Shown here piece after piece: positions 1 through 8,554 of a stretch of DNA of 32,148 nucleotides; the stretch's first letter is position 1; each line of letters begins with the position of its first letter. The notes beneath the pieces were generated by a model, which was not told where the DNA came from, searched no databases, and saw only the letters and a program-made list of their open reading frames with translations. This stretch comes from Candidatus Altimarinota bacterium (GTDB taxonomy: Bacteria; Patescibacteriota; Gracilibacteria; Absconditabacterales; Absconditicoccaceae), in assembly GCA_027046965.1 (NCBI GenBank), contig JALTWR010000029.1:1-32148 (forward strand). The letters run 5' to 3'. The position numbers were made by a program, and so were the translations under genes.

Positions 1-153
1 GCCGCTAGGAGTACCATCATTGGTCAAAAACAAAGCTTTAAGATAAGCCCTCAAAGATGGTATAGTCTCATCCACTGTAAGGGCTGCTACTATGGCTCAC
101 CCTACAAATACCCCCAAAAAACCTACAAGTACGAATTTAATAGTTTCTTTCAT
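1..153 (-). CDS. N-terminus of a membrane-anchored protein (partial)
   Basis: This is the 5' end of a minus-strand gene that runs off the left edge of the window; 51 codons are visible. It starts at an ATG (151-153) with Lys near the N-terminus, then a hydrophobic stretch (about residues 6-26) that looks like a signal anchor or uncleaved signal peptide, followed by a more polar region. One UGA inside the hydrophobic stretch reads as Gly. No family is recognisable from so short a piece. It follows the helicase gene on the same strand after a 96-base gap holding a possible terminator and promoter, so it is probably its own transcription unit. Confidence 0.55.
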
Positions 154-195
154 TAATATTGTTGCCTATTGTAAAATTTAAAAAAAGCTATAATA

Positions 196-224
196 ATAGT
201 AATCCTATGATTATAAAAAAGCAA
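196..224 (-). promoter_or_regulatory. possible sigma70-like promoter for the partial gene at the left edge
   Basis: Read on the minus strand there is a TTGCTT (-35) and a TACTAT (-10) separated by 17 bases, placing a start near 188 and a leader of about 35 bases before the ATG at 153. The match is moderate and the DNA is AT-rich, so chance is possible. Confidence 0.3.
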
Positions 225-240
225 GTTTTCAATGCCTTTT
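215..240 (-). terminator. possible intrinsic terminator after the SF1 helicase
   Basis: On the minus strand, ten bases past the helicase stop, an AAAAGGCA arm pairs with TGCTTTT (one bulged G) around a loop of about nine bases and runs into six T. The stem is weak and bulged, so this is tentative. It overlaps the -35 proposed for the next gene. Confidence 0.35.
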
Positions 241-249
241 GATATAATT

Positions 250-2241
250 TATATATTCCTTAAACATCTCTATAGACAAAAGATTATTGACATTGCCTAT
301 GTTAGCTAACAATCTTTTGGCTCTAGTAATGGCCACATTAAAACGCCTAGGATCTATCAAAAATCATTCTCATTGAGTTCTAACCCAACTTATAATTATT
401 ACTTCTTTTTCTCTCCCCTGAAATCCATCTATGGTATTGATATCCAACTCACCGATATTCTCAAAAGCAACCTTTAATTTATTTTTCTGAGCAGAATAAG
501 GAGTAATAATCCCTATATCCCTAGCTTTTATCCCCATTTCTAGTAACTCATCAATTAAATTTTTAATAACTTCGATTTCTTCAAAATTCATTAAGCTCTT
601 TGTCTGTTTCTCTAAAACTTGATTACCTTTAACATCCAATCGTAAAATAACATCATCGCTATGAATAATATTGCCCTTTTTCTTTCACACTAAGTCTGTT
701 AATTTTATATTTTTGACCTCAGGAGCTGCTTCTAAAAGACCACCATAAAACTTGCTACTAGGGAATCCCATAAGAATTTCATTCATACGATACTGGATCC
801 TTAGCATTTCATAAGCCTCTTTAGTAAAAGCTCAGTTATCCATCAACTCAATTAGATATTCAAACAAAGATTGTTTAAGTCCATCTGCTTTAGGAGATAA
901 AACAGTTGGAGGCAGTTGACGATGATCCCCTGCTATTACAAATCTATCAGCAGCTATAATAGGTAAAAGTGCAGAGGGCAAGCTGGCCTGAGATCACTCA
1001 TCAATTATAGCCACATCAAACCATTTAGTTTTTAAAAAATCAGACAACACCATCGAATTGGTGGCTAACACTACCTTAGCGTTTTCTACAACATCATCAA
1101 TTATCTCCTCCCTAAGCATCTCTTTTTGCTTCAGTAGCCTTTCTATCTGTTTTGATAAAAGCAACCAGTTACTCATAGACTGCAATTGTTTAATTTTTAA
1201 TCATCTATAATTTTTTTTAGCGGCTGCTAGGCGATGTATTTGCATATCACTAAGGCCCCTCCTCAAAGCTGGTGTTGGCTTTAAAAATATTTGTTGTTGT
1301 TTTTTTATTTTTTCTATTTCTATTTCTACAGCTTTAAACTGTGGATATTTATGATGATTTTCTATTAATGAAAAAATACTATACTCCCATACTCTCTGAT
1401 TATTTCATATAGAACTTATGGGTCAAACTCTAACTACATCTCATGGATTAAAAATATCATACTCCAAAAATTTATATAAAAAATTATCCACAGCTGTATT
1501 TGAATCTCAAGTTACAAGCACTTTTTTGCTATCTTTTACCAATTGGAAAATCAGCTCAACCAAAGTAGTCGTTTTGCCGGTTCCAAAAGGACCATGTAAG
1601 ATTAAAAAATCACCGCTATAAATTGCCTTAGATACAAAGCTTGTCTGATAGTCATTTAAATTAAGCTTAGTAGTTATTTCTCACTTTTTGATATCAATAT
1701 CAATTTTCTGACCTAAGAACAATTGTTTTAATTTATACAGCAGCTTTCATTTTCTTTTTTTAAAAATTTCTAATCCTTCCAATTGCCTACGAAAAGTTAT
1801 ATCATTTACATAAAGATGCAAATCTACTTCTTTTTTAAAAATAAAATAAGGTATGGGCTTATTAACCCATACCTCTACAAAGTACTTTCAAACACTAGCT
1901 ACGTTACCAAGGGGATAATTATTTGTTAATTTTGTTACCTGCTCAAAATTATTTAACTTACTTAGTGCCTCATAAAAATTATCATCCACAATTAATACAA
2001 CATCTCCTGCCTTAATCTCAGTCTGCATAATTTTGTTCCTACCAAATCTTATCAAACCCACTTCATCTATCTCTTTCAATAATTTCCCTTTTACCTGGCC
2101 AATAGCTTTTAACCTTTTTTCTCTATTTTTTTTCAACTGAATAATTTCTCACAAATGTTGGTGAATTTCAGCACTCCTCTCTATTTCTATCTGAGACTTC
2201 CAAAAATTTATGAATTCACCTAGATCAGAGAACCTCTTCAT
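250..2241 (-). CDS. superfamily 1 DNA/RNA helicase, IGHMBP2/UPF1-like
   Basis: The 663-residue product has the full helicase motif set. An N-terminal region (about 1-120) contains a predicted beta-barrel-like segment. Walker A is HGPFGTGKTT near residue 218, Walker B is VAIIDEGSQAS near 413-423, motif III is GDHRQLPPT, then QYRM, then TIDGFQGREKE, and finally RRFNVAITRAK close to the C-terminus. These are the signatures of the SF1B UPF1/IGHMBP2/Dna2 group. Such enzymes translocate on single-stranded nucleic acid using ATP; whether this one acts on DNA or RNA cannot be told. The ATG at 2241 matches the reading frame; another ATG at 2248 is in a different frame. UGA supplies Gly in DEGSQ and in the loop before motif VI. 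It lies 13 bases after the MscS-like gene and probably shares its transcript. Confidence 0.88.
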
Positions 2242-2254
2242 CCGCCATCTACAA

Positions 2255-3427
2255 TTATTTAATATACTTTGACAACCACTTTGCAGCTACATCTTTACCA
2301 CCAAGTCCTACAGCTAATGCAAAAGCTACAGCCAACGCACCAACTACAAGACCAAAAGTCAAATTTATGATATCCTGTCCTATTCAAATTTGCCCTAGCC
2401 CCATAGCCAAAGAAATAAATACTATAGCCCATCTTACGATTTCCGGAGCTAGTTTAGATTTAGAAGTAGATTTCAAAATATCAGCTACTAAACCTGAAAG
2501 GTAAAAACCAAAAGCAATTACTACAACTCCTACTAAGACATTTATACCAAAATTTATAATTTCATTTAACACATCAGATATCACACTTAAACCCAATCTA
2601 TTGCTAGCTTCCAAAGATGCTATTAAAATCACAAAAGTAGCAGCCAAAACCCCTCCCAGATCAGATAAAGACAAATTAGAATCCTTACTCATACCAAACT
2701 TGGTAGCAAATCCATCAATTCCAACCCCATAAAGTAGCTTAGAAACAATCTCTTTAACTATTTTTGCCAAAATTATTCATACTCCCAATATTACTCAAGC
2801 TACCACTAAATTAGGTATAAAATCCCATATACCTTGAACTAACTGATTTACTGGATCATATAGCCACTCAATACCCAAAGGTCAAATAATAGTTGGTAAA
2901 AACATCAAAAATATAAACCAATAAGCAGCACTGGCTAACGTGTCACTCAAAGAAGTACCTTTAACATAATCACCAGCTTTAGCGTCTAGTCCAATTTCAT
3001 CAAACCAAGTTTTAAGGGTATTTCTAGTTATATGAGCACCTGCCCAGACTAATACAAACAATCCTAGAGCAGTGAAAAATGCTGGCAAAAAGTTAATTAA
3101 ATCGTTTACCACCTTTTCCAATGGAGCTGTCAGGGAAGTTAATTTCAAAAGAGCAAAAAACTGATTTAAAATCAAAAGCAAGCCAACTACATAAACCAAA
3201 ATCCCTATAAAATTACCTACATGCTCTAAATTTACAGGTAGACCAATTTTTTTAAATACTTTTTTCAAAAATTTACATTCTCAAACAAATCTAGCTGTTA
3301 GTCTGGAAATCCATTTAACTACGAACCATCATATACCTAAAAATACAAAAGCTATCAAAAAATTAACCATACTGCTCATCAGCTGGTTTACATCAATACC
3401 CGCAAAAAATGATGTCAAGTTTTCCAT
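2255..3427 (-). CDS. multi-TM protein related to mechanosensitive channels (conserved TM-helix type)
   Basis: The product has 390 residues and many hydrophobic helices: one near 18-36, a pair near 65-85 and 105-130, then several in the second half. Amphipathic TM-helix repeats of the kind found in MscS-related proteins (conserved TM helix family) appear twice, each with a Gly/Ala-rich helix followed by a charged loop. The C-terminus ends with an AVGLGGKDVAAKWL-like segment, which in MscS-type proteins marks the end of the pore-lining helix. The soluble beta domain that normally follows in MscS is missing, as the gene stops ten residues later. It may be a channel, a channel subunit or a membrane scaffold. 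The start is the ATG at 3427; no SD is visible. It is the first gene of a likely two-gene unit with the SF1 helicase. Confidence 0.75.
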
Positions 3428-3455
3428 CTTAAGCTAAAATTAAGATATAAAATTT

Positions 3456-3471
3456 AGCTAGGTGGCTAGCT
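3456..3471. repeat. inverted repeat in the leader of the MscS-like gene
   Basis: AGCTAG and CTAGCT form a perfect 6-base inverted repeat around a GTGG spacer. It lies between the proposed transcription start (near 3479) and the ATG at 3427. It could be an operator or a leader hairpin; it has no T run, so it is not a standard terminator. Confidence 0.4.
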
Positions 3472-3485
3472 TCAGCGACACTTAA

Positions 3486-3513
3486 ACTATACACTTAGCA
3501 AATAAGATTTCAA
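3486..3513 (-). promoter_or_regulatory. sigma70-like promoter of the MscS-like/helicase unit
   Basis: On the minus strand TTGAAA and TATAGT are separated by 16 bases, giving a start near 3479 and a leader of about 50 bases. The leader contains the inverted repeat at 3456-3471. The 3428-3591 gap also has to serve the divergent gene at 3592, for which I see no convincing -35/-10 pair. Confidence 0.5.
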
Positions 3514-3591
3514 CCATTTCATATCTTTTTTAGTGGACTTAAAAGTTTTTTTAGATATCATATTCTCAATTTACAATTTATACATTATCGA

Positions 3592-4455
3592 ATGTATATT
3601 TATACCTTTGAAACGTCCTATCCAGGTCCTACTTCCTTAATACTTGGCTCCGTTCACTGAAACGAAAAATGAGGCTCTCAAGCTATCATCGAATTTGTAA
3701 AACTTCTAAAACATAACAAAGCAAAAATCAAAAAATGAAAAGTTATATTAATCTCTCATGTTAACGAGAAGGCATTTGAACAACAAAAAAGATTTATAGA
3801 CTATGATTTAAACAGACTTTTCAAAGATGACTATCCAAACCTAAACGAGATAAAAGATACTCATGAATATCAATTGGTTCAAAAACTTAAACCCATTTTG
3901 GCAAAGGCAGACTTTATGCTAGATTTACACTCTATGGAAGCAAGTTGAGAACCATTTGCCTTTGCAGAAAAAAAAGTATTATCTTTTGCTAAAAAATTAG
4001 GGATACCACACTTGTTGCGGTGATGGTGACAACTCTATCCAGATGTGACTTGATGAGATACTGAAAATTATGTAAATTCCAATTGATGACTAGCAATAAC
4101 CTTAGAAGGTGGCTCACATAACGATCCACAAACATTTAAAAATCTTTTTCAAGGGCTATTGAACTTTTTGGTAGCCACCTGACAAATTGAAGAAACTTTT
4201 TTTAAGCCCCTAGGAGAAGAGTCTAAAGTTTTACATCTCGTAGATGCTTATGTATCCAAAAATTCCTATCCAGACTTCAAATACCTCATAAATCCCTCTC
4301 ACTTGAAACCTATCTCTAAATCAACCCCTATATTAAGAGATTGAAAAAATATCTACAAGGCACCATACGATTTCACTATGGTAATGCCTATTAGTGAAAC
4401 CAGAGTCAAAGACGGTAGAGAGGTGTTTTTCATAGCAAAAGAAGAATGAATATAG
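3592..4455 (+). CDS. AstE/AspA-type zinc-dependent deacylase (M14-like)
   Basis: The 287-residue product carries the zinc and catalytic signatures of the succinylglutamate desuccinylase/aspartoacylase family. These are GSVHGNE (His22 and Glu25 as metal ligands), YDLNRLF, DLHS (His113 as third ligand) and ITLEGG (Glu172 as the likely catalytic acid/base). Members hydrolyse N-acyl amino acids or related amides; the substrate here is unknown. Both glycines around the zinc motif (after His22 and at Gly27) are written TGA, supporting UGA=Gly. The gene stands alone after a divergent promoter region and precedes an ATP-grasp gene on the same strand. AstE-like enzymes next to ATP-grasp ligases can form and cleave related amide bonds, but a functional link here is inference. 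It starts at ATG 3592 without an SD. Confidence 0.85.
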
Positions 4456-4546
4456 TTTTGACGATATGTAATTATGTAATATTGACTTGTGTTTAAGAAT
4501 AATTATTTTAAGATATATAAGTATTTTTATTATTTGTTGTACCTAA

Positions 4547-4975
4547 ATGAGTGTTTTATCACCAGAGGCTTCTACATTACCTCTATCTCAACCTTATCCA
4601 GAGATTAATTTAGAAAAGATTAAAGACCCTGTCCTTATTATTCCCGATGTAGACCCAAACTATTTAAAAGATCCAGATTCCCTAGATTATATTTATATTG
4701 CCCAAAGATACATTTGGTTAGCACTTAACTATGCATCTAAGGAAAAACCTGTAATATTATTTTTACCCGAGACTCACGACACATTGGCATTACGAAATTT
4801 TATAATGCAAAAATTTCCCCCTTTAACCAAGCGAATATCTTTAATTCCAGTAGACCCTAGATTTTATCTGCTATCCAATAGCATATCAGGTTTACTTCCC
4901 GATATACCTTGAATAAGACAAAATCCTCAACAATCTCCGGAAAATTTTTTTAGAGAAGTACCACCGGATAGTTAA
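4547..4975 (+). CDS. N-terminal part of a split ATP-grasp protein
   Basis: This 142-residue ORF starts at ATG 4547 and ends at a TAA (4973-4975). After that stop the same frame stays open for 427 more codons and encodes an ATP-grasp domain. The sequence has alternating hydrophobic strands and helices (an LIIPDVDPNY segment near 28-37, VILFLPETHD near 66-75, ISLIPVDPRF near 95-104) resembling the Rossmann-like pre-ATP-grasp domain that precedes many ATP-grasp catalytic domains. I read it as the front half of the gene continued at 5132-6256, cut by a premature stop, or as a separately made domain. The 91-base gap upstream is very AT-rich, with a weak TTGACT near 4482. Function is not known. Confidence 0.65.
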
Positions 4976-5131
4976 GTTGCACAAATTGTAACATCAACTC
5001 AAGAAAGTCTATCAAATGCTTTATGAAAAGCTCCACCTCTAGAAATCAGAACATATTCTCCTCATCCCAAATTTCTTATACCTACTGAAACAATTAATAC
5101 CGCTAACCCTCAAATTTACGGAAAAGAAGAT

Positions 5132-6256
5132 ATGTCAAAAATTGCTCAATTAAAAGGTAAAAAATGGATGCATCCTTATCGAAAAGATGAAAAATATCCT
5201 TATCCAGACATTGTACAACAAATAGGGAAAGAATATCTACCTTTGGGATATTTTGTACCTACTAGTGACGGCCTAAAATGAATTGAGCATGCAATATTAA
5301 AATTAAATTGCAATGCTAAAAAACCATATAAATTCATAATAAAACCGATTTTAGCCTCATCAGGGGAATGAATTACATTCGCCCAAATTATTGAGAAAAA
5401 TTGAAAAATTGAAATTAACTTTTATCAAGACCCTAATTTTGAAACTCCTCTGGAGAATGCTAAAGAGATATTTCAAATGGGAGATATAATTGTTGAAGAA
5501 TTTTTGGACTTAAATAACTGAAACTTAAAATTAAATGGCCAGGAGATTGCCTCATCATTTGTTATCCCTTATTCAAATGGTAAAGTTGAAAAATTTAAAG
5601 ACAATCAAATACTTTTACAATTAACTCAAAATGGACATTATATTGGCTGAGCATTAGTAGATATAACAACTGCCAGCGAATTATTTTCAATAGAAACTTC
5701 GACCTTACAAGAAGAACTAGAAAAGTTAGAAAATAGCATACAAAAATTGATAAACACTCTATGATTACAATGATCAGGAGCTATAGACATATTAGTAACC
5801 AAAGATGGTCAATTTGTTATTTCTGACCCAAATTTATGAAGAGATACTGGATCTATGCCGCTTAGAACAGTAAAACAATTATTCAAAAAGCAACCTTCCA
5901 TAATGGTAAATGTTCAATTATCAATTAACAAAGGCTTCTTACCATCTCCAATTTTAGAACTATTCAGGTTTTACTCAGTTGATCATGAATACGGAGCTTT
6001 GCCTATGACAATTGCTCAAGATGATGAACATGCCCATATGAGTGTCCTTTTACGAGGCAAAAATATGAAAGATATAAATCAGATGTATACAAATTTACTA
6101 GATACTATTAATGCGTTACAAAATGCATATGCATCAAATACCATACAAGAAGCTACAAAAACCGCTCTCTTTTCTATTTTTTCACAATCTTCACCTGATA
6201 AAAAAACACCTGAAAGAACACGTGTATGAACTATCTCCTATTCTCAAGGCTTATAA
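5132..6256 (+). CDS. ATP-grasp domain protein (carboxylate-amine ligase type), downstream half of a split gene
   Basis: From the first in-frame ATG the product has 374 residues, but open, coding-like sequence extends back to 4976, just after the TAA that ends the upstream ORF. ATP-grasp features appear in order: FIIKPILASSGEG (nucleotide-binding Lys and glycine-rich loop), IIVEEFLDL (adenine-binding hinge), and GAIDIL followed by VISDPNLGRDTGS, whose Asp/Asn/Arg set suits Mg-ATP binding. Such enzymes join a carboxylate to an amine via an acyl phosphate. The substrate is unknown; the layout is reminiscent of peptide-ligase-like ATP-grasp proteins. Several glycines are UGA, including the one before RDTGS. 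If only the part from 5132 is made, the catalytic domain is mostly retained. Confidence 0.7.
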
Positions 6257-6317
6257 TCTCTTTATTTTAATTTCAAAAACTCTATCATATAGCTGCTTTA
6301 GAGACTTATGTTAAAAA

Positions 6318-7208
6318 ATGAACGTTGTTAATCTCTACCACTACATATCCCAAGGATTATTTTTCAAAAATCAAACAACTCAAAAAAGTTTTGATATCAT
6401 AATCGCTGAAAAAACAATTACTAATGCACCATTAAACTTTATAAGTCTAGAGAGCCAGAATCTAGAATTTGGCATCAGCTGATTAATAGCAAGCTTTGCT
6501 CAAAGCCACAAAAACATATTAGTAATCTTAGATAGCCTTAACTTGTTTTATTTAATTCCCTTGTTTAAAAAATTACCTAAAACTACAAACATTACTATTT
6601 TAAACTTAGGGGCATGAGCCAGCTCTGTTATCAACAAAGAATACCCAGAATTAGAAGACATAAGTATAGCCAAGACCTTCCAAATACCTTTGTATGACAC
6701 TATAGACTTGTTACAATTTTTTAAAATATTATCATACAAGCAAACTAAAATTATTAGAATCCCGAATCTAGATTTACCCACCAATATATCTAACAATTTC
6801 CAAATAAAGAGTTTCAAGGCTAACTCTATAATAGGTCCTGACCAAACGCTAATCGAGTGAGGCAAAATAAATATTATAACCGAAGGATATTTTTTTGCTA
6901 CTCTCCTACAAATTAATGAGTTTTTGATTGAGAGCCACAAAATTTCAATTAATGGCTTTTTAATAAATAATCGAGATTTTAAAAACTTGGAAAACTTCTC
7001 ATCGTATCTAAACTTTCCTACTATTTTTATTATAGACCAAAATTTGACACCATTGTTAGAATCTTACCTCACCAAAATATTTAAAAAAGTTAGAGAAATC
7101 ATCACTCCACAACTCCCAAGTACTATTCAATCAGAATGAATATGGCCTCAAGCAAAACTTTCTAGTGGATACTTAATCAAAAAAATCATTCCACTTATTA
7201 CCAAATAG
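6318..7208 (+). CDS. degenerate transketolase/DXS C-terminal-half-like protein
   Basis: The 296-residue product resembles the second half of transketolase-type thiamine enzymes: the pyrimidine-binding domain followed by the C-terminal domain. Recognisable parts are LESQNLEFGISGLIASFA near residue 44 (compare the family's AEQN...GIAAGLA), NLGAGAS, EYPELEDISIAKTFQIPLYD (the segment ending in 'EDI..LR.IP' in the family), and GKINIITEGYFFATLLQINEFL at the start of the C-terminal domain. The usual Gly-Pro-Thr-His is not present, and the catalytic Glu is off register by one residue. No N-terminal TPP-binding half is encoded nearby. It may be inactive, regulatory, or partner an unseen subunit. Its ATG at 6318 overlaps nothing upstream (61-base gap). 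The 3' end overlaps the opposing PH-like gene by 36 bases. Confidence 0.6.
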
Positions 7209-7646
7209 ATTTTTCCTTGGAGAAATATAAATGTTTTCACCTCATTTAAGTGAAATCCTAATCACTTTATCAGTCGATGTCAAAACATACAAACCTTCTT
7301 CCTTTTGCCTAAATCACCAATTGGGAGTCCACAAGTGAGAAAGCTTTAATTCTTCTACTGCCTCAATCTTATCTCTAGGCACAAAAATTTGTTTTTTCCT
7401 AAAGTTAATAATCGTTAATCATTTTTTATCATAGGCATAAAAAGTATTCCTCCATACCCTTAACCATCTATACCACTCCCATCACAATACTAATAAAATC
7501 AAAAACAATCCCCAAAAAACTCGACTATGCCCCGCAATCAATATCCCTCAAAAAATTAAAAAATTTATTAGTATTACCAATACCACGCCCATTATTACAA
7601 ATACTGTCCTTTGCCGTATTGTCTTAAATCCTACAGATTTTATCAT
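7173..7646 (-). CDS. small membrane protein with PH-like (bPH2/YdbS-type) domain
   Basis: The 157-residue product begins with two hydrophobic helices (about 13-36 and 43-60, joined by a short loop). A beta-rich region follows with the pattern YAYDKKGLTIINFRKKQIFVP, IEAVEELKLS, GLYVLTSTDKVIRIS. That two-TM plus beta-sandwich layout fits bacterial PH-like membrane proteins of unknown role. Trp-rich turns (WEWYRWLRVW) sit at the membrane exit. The ATG shares one base with the TAA of the pilin-like gene (TAATG), which suggests translational coupling. The last 36 bases overlap the convergent transketolase-like gene. The PH-like call rests on pattern only. Confidence 0.6.
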
Positions 7647-7993
7647 TAATGTGTCCCTACGTATTGAATTATCTTAACTATAGTATAAGAAAAAATCACC
7701 AACACTAATCCTATCAGAGAGTACTTGATACCATCTTTACCTCTAGCTATTTGTTTTTCATCTCCTCATCCAAATATCAAAAGTAGAGCTGAATAGATCA
7801 ACGCTATACTAACTATAGCTCAAATAAAAAAGGTAGCTCAGCTCACTAAATCTGTTAAAAAATTAGTAGGTTCTTTTTTTTCAGTAGTAATCCCAAAAGC
7901 CTCATTAGGATTAAAAGAGCCTTTCACAACTCATCCTTCCGGGTTTATTTGTACTGCCTCTGTTTCAGCTTTAACAATATCAAAATTCTTCAT
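7646..7993 (-). CDS. T4SS-pilin-like small two-TM protein
   Basis: The product has 115 residues with a polar N-terminus of about 45 residues, then two hydrophobic segments (about 47-70 and 85-107). They are separated by a charged loop, GGGDEKQIARGKDGIKYSLIG. This loop-plus-helix signature is shared with the short VirB2/TrbC-like 'type IV secretion pilin' proteins that are very common in CPR genomes. No signal-peptidase site is evident. No other T4SS gene is in the window, so the role as a pilin is unproven. It is probably cotranscribed with argS, the Nudix gene and the PH-like gene. UGA encodes several glycines in the TM region. Confidence 0.6.
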
Positions 7994-8016
7994 ATTTTTA
8001 AGCGTAATTTTTAAAG

Positions 8017-8553
8017 CTATTTATTAAGATTCCACAAACATAGTGCTGCCATGGTATAAGAATCTTTTATTTCTCAATTTTTAATCATTATCTTTACCTG
8101 TTCAATATCAAAATATTTTTTTTCAACAATAAATTCATAACTCCCGTCATATCTACCCCAAACATTATAGTTTTGGAAATCATCTACTTGTGCCAGATAA
8201 ATTCCAACCTCTCAATCAATAAAGCCACTATCTGGATAAATTGCTCATAATTTCTTCACTTTTTCAACTGGTATACCTAGTTCCTCTTCTACCTCTTTTT
8301 TCGCTACTTCTTCAAAGCTAATATCAGGTTCACCTGAGCCCCTTACAATCTCCCAAACTGCCTTTTCCAATGGTAAACGGAATATTTTGATCAATGCTAT
8401 TCTATTTTTACTATCAACAACCAACACTGCAACTCCTCCATATTCCTTATGAGCATAAGCCCAAGGATAATCAACTCACTTAACAATTTTTTGTCTGAAT
8501 TCCCAAAGCCATGACTTTGCAACCAACTTGTCTTTTAATAACTTTATCTTCAT
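8017..8553 (-). CDS. Nudix hydrolase (ADP-ribose pyrophosphatase-like)
   Basis: The 178-residue product contains a Nudix box near residues 77-99, RGSGEPDISFEEVAKKEVEEELGI. The Glu pair and final Gly that bind Mg are present, while the usual Arg before the Glu is Lys. The preceding strand, NRIALIKIFRLPLEKAVWEIVRG, resembles ADP-ribose/nucleoside-sugar pyrophosphatases more than MutT. The N-terminal region (LWEFRQKIVKGVDYPWAYAHKEYGGVAVLVVDS) is also of that kind. The likely job is clearing nucleotide sugars or damaged nucleotides; the substrate is not determined. The ATG lies one base after the argS stop, so the two genes are coupled. Confidence 0.82.
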
Positions 8554-8554
8554 A

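Noticed and set aside
250-2241. helicase as a decayed pseudogene with many internal stops
   Set aside because: The apparent stops are all TGA and fall at Gly positions; with table 25 the gene is intact and has all motifs.
6111-6314. plus-strand ORF in a second frame at the end of the ATP-grasp gene
   Set aside because: The ATP-grasp frame continues to 6256 when UGA is Gly; this overlapping ORF shows no independent coding pattern.
6548-6940. minus-strand ORF of 130 residues
   Set aside because: It is antisense to the transketolase-like gene and lacks recognisable motifs.
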